Shown piece after piece: positions 1 through 5,252 of a DNA stretch of 5,252 bases. Positions within the stretch are counted from its first letter, which is position 1. Each line of letters starts with the position of its first letter. The notes below the pieces were generated by a model. That model saw only the letters and a program-made list of their open reading frames with translations. It was not told the origin of the DNA and ran no database searches. A program made the position numbers and the translations under genes. This stretch comes from Pseudomonas sp. (GTDB lineage Bacteria > Pseudomonadota > Gammaproteobacteria > Pseudomonadales > Pseudomonadaceae): the NCBI GenBank assembly GCA_026398835.1, contig JAPLSD010000606.1, positions 1 through 5,252 on the forward strand. The letters are read 5' to 3'.

Positions 1-40
1 CGAGGATATCGCGGTTGTCTTCAACCAATAAAATTCGCAT
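1..40 (-). CDS. colR: Response regulator, N-terminal fragment (probable ColR, OmpR/PhoB family)
   Basis: Only the first 13 codons are inside the window, running off the left edge; they read MRILLVEDNRDIL. This is the beta-1 strand of a CheY-like receiver domain followed by the acidic pair (E7, D8) that helps bind Mg2+ at the phosphorylation site. ATG at 40 is supported by a GAGGAG Shine-Dalgarno (rc of 46-51) with a 5-nt gap. The peptide matches my recollection of the ColR N-terminus, and in P. aeruginosa the colRS pair lies a few genes from groEL, which fits this position. ColR partners the sensor ColS and regulates envelope and metal-stress genes. Family membership as a receiver-domain regulator is nearly certain; the name ColR is an inference from a short peptide plus context. 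Confidence 0.65.
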   Translation of the reverse strand, partial: MRILLVEDNRDIL

Positions 41-203
41 GGGCACTCCTCGGTACACAGTAACAGCCGGCTTTGGCTCGCGCAGCTTAAGGCCAAGTGT
101 GGCCCGCGGCTAGGGCTGTCTCCAACGCCAAAGCCTGTCAGCCCATCGTTGAACGGGCATAACAAGTTTTAACTATCAATTCACAACCCCGCTACAGTGT
201 CGG

Positions 204-416
204 CCCCAGACGCTGGGCGACGCCCGGGAGACCGCTCAACTGGCCAGTCAGATAGACTTGGCACCGACGCTGCTCGGTTTGCTCAATCTGGCCTATCAGT
301 CGACCTTCTTCCCGTTGATTTAACGCGGCATCACCTATTAACAAACCGCCAGTTATGGCTTCAAGCAACAGCTGCTCGGCTGGAAACCGCCCAAAAAGGG
401 TTCCGGCCAGATCGGT
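204..416 (+). pseudogene. Decayed C-terminal remnant of an LTA-synthase-like sulfatase
   Basis: One frame reads ...ASQIDLAPTLLGLLNLAYQS (243-302), TFFPLI, then TAA at 321-323. The block resembles the conserved C-terminal part of the sulfatase (phosphoglycerol transferase) domain of LTA-synthase-family membrane enzymes, which typically reads SQIDLAPTLLGLL...FF. In the same frame, after the stop, comes RGITY, TAA (339-341) and QTASYGFKQQLL. I recall an 'I-x-YYQTASY' end in Pseudomonas homologues, so the second TAA probably replaces a Tyr codon. The dozens of residues normally lying between 'FF' and 'YYQTAS' are missing, and nothing recognisable precedes about position 204, so the transmembrane and catalytic parts are gone. 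The relic is therefore non-functional: a large 5' deletion, an internal deletion and two stops. A terminator-like hairpin follows at 434-460, as expected at the end of a former gene. Family assignment is from memory of the motif. Confidence 0.65.
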
Positions 417-433
417 GAATACTCACTGAGATG

Positions 434-460
434 CCTTGGGCTGATGCGCCCGGGTTTTTT
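434..460 (+). terminator. Rho-independent-type terminator after the sulfatase relic
   Basis: GGGC (438-441) pairs with GCCC (448-451) around a 6-nt loop. The stem is extended by two U·G wobbles (436-437 with 452-453) and C435-G454, and is followed by TTTTTT (455-460). It was probably the terminator of the degraded sulfatase gene. It covers the upstream ATG at 444 and lies 22 bp before the chosen PAP2 start, so transcripts entering from the left would meet it just before that gene. Confidence 0.6.
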
Positions 461-472
461 CTCTACCCGCTC

Positions 473-476
473 AGGA
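473..476 (+). promoter_or_regulatory. Ribosome binding site deciding the PAP2 start
   Basis: AGGA lies 6 nt before ATG 483. The alternative in-frame ATG at 444 sits inside the terminator hairpin and has no comparable purine-rich motif, so 483 is the better start. Confidence 0.6.
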
Positions 477-482
477 TCTAGC

Positions 483-1226
483 ATGTCATCAACCGTTGTC
501 CGCCCCGTCTCCCGTCCGCTCAATTTTTGGGTAGGCCTGGGTGTGCCCGCCATTGCGGCGGTCATCTTGCTTTTGCTCGAATTGACGTCTCTGGACATGG
601 ACCTTGCCAGGATTTTCTATGACTCTGCTGCGGACGACTTCGTCGGTACGCACAGTTACTTTCTGGAAACCATCCTGCATACCCGCGCCAAGCAGGTGGT
701 CATCGTCTTCTCGGTGCTCGCCATTCTCGGGTACATCGGCTCCTTTTTTGTGTCGCGGCTAAAACCGCTCAAGCGAGAACTGGGCTGCCTGGTGCTGTCT
801 CTGGCTCTGGCTACTTCCTTCGTGACCCCGGTCAAGGCCGTGACTGCCGTGCAATGCCCCTGGAGCCTGAAGGAGTTCGGTGGCAAGGAAACCTACAGCG
901 AGCTGCTCAGCCCGCGCCCACAGACCGACAAACCCGGCCGTTGCTGGCCCGGTGGACATGCAGCCACCGGTTTCACGCTGTTTGCGCTGTTCTTCGTATT
1001 GCGTGACCGTCGCCCGCGAATGGCTCGCAGTGCACTGGTCTTTGCTTTCGGGCTGGGGACGGTATTCTCCATCGGCCGGATGATGCAGGGCGCGCACTTC
1101 TTTTCCCACAACGTGTGGACGGCGATTTTCTGCTGGTTGATTTGCCTGGGGTCTTATTACTACATCTTGTATCGGCCGGCTTCCAAGGCTGAACAAGTGA
1201 CCAAAACACAGCCCGTCAGCGCCTGA
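483..1226 (+). CDS. PAP2-superfamily membrane phosphatase
   Basis: A 247-residue polytopic inner-membrane protein of the PAP2 (type 2 phosphatidic acid phosphatase) superfamily, which removes phosphate from lipid phosphates or lipid pyrophosphates at the periplasmic face. Hydrophobic segments lie at about 15-34, 71-91, 100-117, 163-173, 183-197 and 211-230. All three signature motifs are visible but divergent. Motif 1 is K118-x6-CP, with Cys in place of the usual Arg. Motif 2 is PGGH (156-159) instead of PSGH. Motif 3 is GRMMQGAHFFSHN (198-210), with R199 and the nucleophile H205 kept, but His209-Asn210 where classical enzymes have Asp. Start 483 has an AGGA site; starting at 444 would give 260 residues with an unlikely Arg-rich lead. 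It points away from the ColR-type gene and converges on groEL. The substrate is unknown; undecaprenyl pyrophosphate, lipid A or phosphatidylglycerol phosphate are family possibilities. Confidence 0.88.
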   Translation: MSSTVVRPVSRPLNFWVGLGVPAIAAVILLLLELTSLDMDLARIFYDSAADDFVGTHSYFLETILHTRAKQVVIVFSVLAILGYIGSFFVSRLKPLKRELGCLVLSLALATSFVTPVKAVTAVQCPWSLKEFGGKETYSELLSPRPQTDKPGRCWPGGHAATGFTLFALFFVLRDRRPRMARSALVFAFGLGTVFSIGRMMQGAHFFSHNVWTAIFCWLICLGSYYYILYRPASKAEQVTKTQPVSA

Positions 1227-1239
1227 AACACAGATCTAA

Positions 1240-1329
1240 TGTGGGAGCGGGCTTGCTCGCGATAGCGGTGTGACAGTCACTATCGATGGGGACTGTCATG
1301 GCCTCATCGCGAGCAAGCCCGCTCCCACA
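1240..1329. repeat. REP doublet (REPIN) of the Pseudomonas type
   Basis: Two REP units face each other: arms 1240-1263 and 1306-1329 are perfect 24-nt reverse complements. Each begins GTGGGAGCGGGCTTGCTCGC, the well-known REP core of fluorescent pseudomonads. Between them a second 8-bp inverted repeat (TGACAGTC at 1271-1278, GACTGTCA at 1291-1298) extends the cruciform. In these bacteria such doublets are mobilised in trans by RAYT (REP-associated tyrosine) transposases; no RAYT gene is in the window. It lies between two convergent genes, the usual extragenic location. It may also fold in RNA and protect or terminate the PAP2 transcript. Confidence 0.92.
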
Positions 1330-1372
1330 CTGGATCGATGTCGCTTCACGACCGGGACAAATCCCGGACATT

Positions 1373-1410
1373 AAAAAGCCCCGCCTGCTTAACGCAGGCG
1401 GGGCTTTTTT
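1373..1410. terminator. Bidirectional rho-independent terminator between PAP2 and groEL
   Basis: GCCCCGCCTGC (1378-1388) pairs perfectly with GCAGGCGGGGC (1394-1404) around a 5-nt loop. It is flanked by five A (1373-1377) and six T (1405-1410), so a U-tract follows the hairpin on both strands. It starts 19 bp beyond the groEL stop and is the natural groESL terminator; it can also stop the convergent PAP2 transcript. A weaker CCGGGA/TCCCGG hairpin (1352-1367) lies beside it without a U-tract. Confidence 0.93.
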
Positions 1411-1428
1411 GTACAGGGTAAGGCTGGC

Positions 1429-3084
<1,656 letters not shown>

Positions 3085-3120
3085 TTAAATACTTTGTAGT
3101 AGCGGGAAATTGAGCGGAAA

Positions 3121-3414
3121 TCAGCCTTCGATAACAGCGAGGATTTCGTTCTCGCTCATTACCAGCAGGTCTTCGCCGTCTACTTTCACAGTGTTGCTGC
3201 CGGAGTAAGGGCCGAACACAACCTTGTCACCCACTTTCACGGCCAGTGCACGCACTTCACCGTTGTCCAGAACGCGGCCGGTGCCTACAGCAAGGATTTC
3301 ACCGCTGTTGGCTTTTTCAGCAGCCGAACCCGGCAGAACGATACCGCCAGCGGTTTTCTTTTCTTCTTCGCTGCGACGGATTACGACGCGGTCATGCAGA
3401 GGACGAAGCTTCAT
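3121..3414 (-). CDS. groES: Co-chaperonin GroES (Hsp10)
   Basis: A 97-residue co-chaperonin whose heptamer caps the GroEL ring; the length is identical to E. coli GroES. It begins [14 protein letters not shown]. The mobile loop (about 16-33) carries the GroEL-contact tripeptide I25-V26-L27 in GGIVLPG, and the roof hairpin is seen in VLDNGEV (48-54). The C-terminal part ([12 protein letters not shown], then EILAVIEG) is the usual beta-barrel. ATG 3414 is preceded by AGGAG (rc of 3424-3428) with a 9-nt gap. It is the first gene of the groESL operon, transcribed from the sigma-32-like promoter candidate at 3556-3582 after a long folded leader. No CIRCE element (the HrcA operator) is present, so heat control by the heat-shock sigma factor is the likely mode. 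Confidence 0.99.
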   Translation of the reverse strand: MKLRPLHDRVVIRRSEEEKKTAGGIVLPGSAAEKANSGEILAVGTGRVLDNGEVRALAVKVGDKVVFGPYSGSNTVKVDGEDLLVMSENEILAVIEG

Positions 3415-3445
3415 TGTCGATCTCTCCTAATTGTGGTTTTCATCG

Positions 3446-3535
3446 GCCGGTGTAGTCCCGGCGGGTTAGCAAATCCGGCGTTGCCGGTTGCGGCTCGCAA
3501 AGCGAACCGCGGAAGTCTGTCTGGTGTCACCACCA
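3446..3535 (-). other. Structured 5' leader of groESL (four predicted hairpins)
   Basis: Read as minus-strand RNA, the leader contains four small hairpins. First is UGGUG/CACCA with a 4-nt loop (3522-3535). Second is a 9-bp stem with a UUU loop (3490-3510) in which one position pairs as U·G only on the minus strand (it would be an A/C mismatch on the plus strand). Third is CCGGC/GCCGG (3475-3487). Fourth is GCCGG/CCGGC with a 7-nt loop (3446-3462). The Shine-Dalgarno (3424-3428) lies just outside the last hairpin. Whether the folding regulates translation or stability is unknown. Confidence 0.45.
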
Positions 3536-3555
3536 AAACCTTGCGGTGACCGTTA

Positions 3556-3582
3556 CATAAGGGCGCATAAGCTTATTACAAG
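3556..3582 (-). promoter_or_regulatory. Sigma-32 (RpoH)-like promoter candidate for groESL
   Basis: Minus strand: CTTGTAA (rc of 3576-3582), 12-nt spacer, CCCTTATG (rc of 3556-3563). The heat-shock consensus is CTTGAAA, 11-16 nt, CCCCATnT, so both boxes are recognisable with a few mismatches. The start site would fall near 3549, giving a leader of about 135 nt. TTGTAA could also serve a sigma-70 promoter, but no good -10 is seen at 16-18 nt. It lies between the fxsA terminator and groES, where the operon promoter must be. Confidence 0.6.
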
Positions 3583-3622
3583 GGCTGATGAACGAATTTT
3601 TTTACGTTCGACGTCTGCCTGG

Positions 3623-3652
3623 AAAACAAACATGGCACCCGAAGGTGCCATG
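3623..3652 (-). terminator. Rho-independent terminator of fxsA (UUCG tetraloop)
   Basis: CATGGCACC (3631-3639) and GGTGCCATG (3644-3652) form a perfect 9-bp stem. On the minus strand the loop is the extra-stable UUCG and the hairpin is followed by TTTGTTTT. On the plus strand the loop is CGAA and no T-run follows, so it acts for the minus strand. It begins 17 bp after the fxsA stop and separates fxsA from the groESL promoter. Confidence 0.9.
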
Positions 3653-3669
3653 TCGATAGCCAAAGCCGG

Positions 3670-4143
3670 TTACGAATCGCGATGCTCGAACTCGCCTTCG
3701 ATCACGTTCGGCTGACGCCCAATGGGCTGCTGCGGGGTCGGCCCGCCGCGAGCCTGCATATCCTCGGCAAAGGCACGCTGGCGAATCGCCTGCTCCTCGG
3801 CACGTTGGCGCATCTTGTTGGCCAGCAGCCGACGAGTGATCGGCAACAGCATGACCAAACCCACCACGTCGCTGATGAAGCCCGGCAGGATCAATAGACC
3901 GCCACCCAGAGCCATCATCAGGCCTTCAAGCATTTGCTGAGCCGGCAACTCGCCGCGATTCAGGCTTTCACGTGCCCGCAGGGCCGTGGCCAGACCCGCG
4001 ACGCGCAACACCAACACCCCAAGCATCGAGCCAAGAATGATCAATGCCAGCGCCGGGAAAAAGCCGATGGCCGAGCTGACTTGGACAAACACAAACAGCT
4101 CTAGCACCGGGAACACCAGAAAGAGCAACAAAAAAGGGCGCAT
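3670..4143 (-). CDS. fxsA: FxsA family cytoplasmic-membrane protein
   Basis: A 157-residue membrane protein of the FxsA family, named for the E. coli gene whose overexpression relieves F-plasmid exclusion of phage T7; its molecular role is not established. Hydrophobic segments at about 3-22 and 26-52 (FPVLELFVFVQV and the GSMLGVLVLR region) and 75-102 with the family block LPGFISDVVGLVMLLPITR (86-104) identify it. The tail (108-157) is charged and Gln/Arg-rich, ending in VIEGEF. I start at ATG 4143, which has GAGGAA 7 nt upstream; a TTG five codons earlier would overlap that site. The HugZ-like gene ends 65 bp upstream. A weak promoter may lie between them (TTGAAT rc of 4207-4212, TCTAAT rc of 4182-4187, spacer 19 nt, too long to trust). 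A small GGAAG/CTTCC hairpin (4160-4174) precedes the RBS. Confidence 0.92.
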   Translation of the reverse strand: MRPFLLLFLVFPVLELFVFVQVSSAIGFFPALALIILGSMLGVLVLRVAGLATALRARESLNRGELPAQQMLEGLMMALGGGLLILPGFISDVVGLVMLLPITRRLLANKMRQRAEEQAIRQRAFAEDMQARGGPTPQQPIGRQPNVIEGEFEHRDS

Positions 4144-4150
4144 CAAATGG

Positions 4151-4156
4151 TTCCTC
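4151..4156 (-). promoter_or_regulatory. Ribosome binding site deciding the fxsA start
   Basis: GAGGAA on the minus strand, 7 nt before ATG 4143. It overlaps the alternative upstream TTG (4156-4158), which argues against that codon as start. Confidence 0.75.
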
Positions 4157-4208
4157 AACGGAAGAATGCCTTCCAGTTCACATTAGATGACGTCACTGTT
4201 TCGTGAAT

Positions 4209-4940
4209 TCAAGCGTCCGCGGCTTCATTTTTTGGCCAATGTTGCGTGTGGGCCAGGAAAACCAAGGCTTCGCGCACTTGTGTCGGCGTATTACAAGGTT
4301 CCTGGAACGGCAACCAGTACAGGCCCTGCCCAATGCGCAAGTGCATGCCTTCGGTGTCGATTCCGGCCAGTTGCGCCGGTACGGTATTCGGCAACCCGGC
4401 CAATTCGACGTAATGGGCGATAGCCTTGGCATGGTCGCTGTTCATGTGTTCGACCATACTTACCTCGGCCTTACCGGCAAACGGGTTGGCCAAGGTTATC
4501 TGGTCGAGCCAGTGAATCGCGCCGAAACCGCCGATGTAGCGATGACGGACGGGGTTGAGCACCCAAAAATCGAAGTCATGGGCCTTGTGGTAGTTCTGCG
4601 ACTCGGGGAAATAGCGGTAATAACGCTCGGCAGCTGCCTCGATCGCCTCGGGTTCACTGAGCTTTTCGGCCTCGGCCAAATAGGTCAGGCGACCGACGGC
4701 CTGTACATCCTCAGCCTCACGCTCGCCTACCAGCAGTGAGCATTTTGCGTCCTTGAGCAAATTGTGAGTGTGCTGGGCGATCCGGCTGATCAGGATCAGC
4801 GGACGCCCCTGCTCGTCCAGGCAATAAGGAACCACCGAGCCAAAAGGAAAACCGGGCATCGCCTTGGAGTGCGTCGACAACACGCCACGGTATTCCTTGA
4901 GCAATAATTCTCGGGCATTCTTAGCAGCTTCAACGCTCAA
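4209..4940 (-). CDS. HugZ-like / PNPOx-fold protein with C-terminal DUF2470 domain
   Basis: A 243-residue cytosolic protein of the pyridoxamine-phosphate-oxidase-like split-barrel family to which the heme oxygenase HugZ belongs. The N-terminal barrel (about 8-135) shows FPFGSVVPYCLDEQGRPLIL (31-50), the ISRIAQHTHNL segment (51-61) and the DAKCSLLVGE strand (64-73), typical of this fold. The C-terminal part (about 155-243) carries EHMNSDH (164-170), the signature of the DUF2470 domain that in HugZ-type proteins joins the heme/flavin region. The start is a TTG at 4940 with AAGGAG (rc of 4948-4953) 7 nt upstream and the family's usual SVEAAKNARELLLKEYRG beginning. The reading frame stays open further upstream to a possible start at 5009, but that extension looks unlike the family and would read through the RBS. 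Heme degradation is possible but unproven; many homologues are annotated only as flavin-binding or PNPOx family. It lies upstream of fxsA and divergent from the dehydrogenase. Confidence 0.87.
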   Translation of the reverse strand: MSVEAAKNARELLLKEYRGVLSTHSKAMPGFPFGSVVPYCLDEQGRPLILISRIAQHTHNLLKDAKCSLLVGEREAEDVQAVGRLTYLAEAEKLSEPEAIEAAAERYYRYFPESQNYHKAHDFDFWVLNPVRHRYIGGFGAIHWLDQITLANPFAGKAEVSMVEHMNSDHAKAIAHYVELAGLPNTVPAQLAGIDTEGMHLRIGQGLYWLPFQEPCNTPTQVREALVFLAHTQHWPKNEAADA

Positions 4941-5102
4941 TTTATGACTCCTTATATAGAATCCGTCGAAAAAAGACGTGCGACTTGGCATAAGTGCCAG
5001 CAACGCCATCGGGGGCAGTTCTCATATGCAGCCTAGCCACATCAGGCTCGCAAGAGAGGCCCGATAAAAGGAACCACTCTGACTGCTACCGAGGGCCTGC
5101 GA
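4941..5102. other. Divergent intergenic region, HugZ-like gene / SDR
   Basis: These 162 bp must hold promoters for both directions. I see only the RBS of each gene and a small dyad TGGCA-TAAG-TGCCA (4986-4999) that could be an operator; no convincing -35/-10 pair was found on either strand. Confidence 0.35.
4948..4953 (-). promoter_or_regulatory. Ribosome binding site supporting the TTG start of the HugZ-like gene
   Basis: A strong AAGGAG on the minus strand, 7 nt before TTG 4940, in the A/T-rich context TATATAAGGAGTCATAAA. No in-frame ATG lies at a suitable distance. Confidence 0.8.
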
Positions 5103-5252
5103 ATGCAACTCACTGACAAAGTAATCATTATCACTGGCGGTTGCCAGGGTTTAGGCCGTTCCATGGCCGAGTATTTGGCCACAAAGGGCGCGAAGCTGGC
5201 CCTGGTCGACTTGAACCAGGAAAAGCTCGATCTGGCCGTGGCTGCCTGCAAG
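5103..5252 (+). CDS. Short-chain dehydrogenase/reductase (SDR), N-terminal fragment
   Basis: The first 50 codons of a classical SDR run off the right edge. The Rossmann start is clear: VIIITGGCQGLGR (7-19) contains the TGxxxGxG dinucleotide motif (T11, G12, G16, G18). The second beta strand LALVD ends in D36, the acidic residue that usually prefers NAD(H) over NADP(H). The Ser-Tyr-Lys catalytic residues lie beyond the window. ATG 5103 has GAGGG (5091-5095) 7 nt upstream. It is divergent from the HugZ-like gene across a 162-bp gap; the FabG-like order fits the SDR recalled at the same place in P. aeruginosa (PA4389). The substrate is unknown. Confidence 0.92.
   Translation, partial: MQLTDKVIIITGGCQGLGRSMAEYLATKGAKLALVDLNQEKLDLAVAACK

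Noticed and set aside
159..186. Sigma-70 promoter for the ColR-type gene (TTGTGA, 16 nt, TGTTAT on the minus strand)
   Set aside because: Only 4 of 6 matches in each box and about 115 nt from the start codon; too weak to list as a feature.
197..418. 73-codon plus-strand ORF over the relic region
   Set aside because: It is out of frame with the sulfatase similarity, low-complexity in character and lacks a good RBS; the similarity lies in another frame that has stops.
3415..3600. CIRCE/HrcA operator upstream of groES
   Set aside because: No TTAGCACTC...GAGTGCTAA inverted repeat is found on either strand.
4188..4195. TGACGTCA palindrome between fxsA and the HugZ-like gene
   Set aside because: An isolated 8-bp palindrome with no matching bacterial operator that I recognise; expected by chance.
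4954..4962. TATATA as a -10 box for the HugZ-like gene
   Set aside because: A start of transcription from it would fall at or after the RBS, and no -35 lies at the right distance.
4986..5003. Possible sigma-54 promoter (TTGGCATAAGTGCCAGCA)
   Set aside because: The GG-to-GC spacing is 11 instead of the strict 10 and the -12 box is not TTGC; the similarity arises from the inverted repeat.

Overview
The window is a piece of a Pseudomonas chromosome, most likely from the P. fluorescens group. The evidence is near-canonical gamma-proteobacterial GroES/GroEL, a REP doublet of the kind scattered through fluorescent pseudomonads, and the gene order groEL-groES-fxsA-(HugZ/PNPOx-like)-SDR. From memory this order matches the P. 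aeruginosa PA4385-PA4389 neighbourhood, with a ColR-type regulator close by. Assignments rest on reading the translations; no database search was possible.

Left part (1-1226). The 5' end of an OmpR/PhoB-type response regulator, probably colR, runs off the left edge on the minus strand. Diverging from it is a decayed C-terminal scrap of an LTA-synthase-like sulfatase (about 204-416, +) with two in-frame stops and an internal deletion, followed by a terminator-like hairpin (434-460). Immediately after that comes an intact PAP2-type phosphatase, which I start at ATG 483 rather than at ATG 444.

Middle (1227-3669). The PAP2 gene and groEL converge on a 202-bp spacer holding a REP doublet (REPIN) and a strong, nearly symmetric hairpin with U-tracts on both strands. 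groES-groEL form a minus-strand operon. It is preceded by a heat-shock-type (sigma-32-like) promoter candidate and a leader of about 135 nt predicted to fold into four small hairpins.

Right part (3623-5252). fxsA (minus) ends in a UUCG-tetraloop terminator just upstream of the groESL promoter. Upstream of fxsA is a HugZ-like flavin/heme-fold protein with a TTG start (minus). A short-chain dehydrogenase starts divergently (+) and runs off the right edge.

Overall this is core-genome sequence: protein folding (GroESL), envelope functions (PAP2, FxsA, ColR-type regulation) and a redox/heme protein. I found no new multi-gene system. The points most worth a second look are the sulfatase relic fused in frame to the PAP2 upstream region, the folded groESL leader, and the motif variants in the PAP2 protein.
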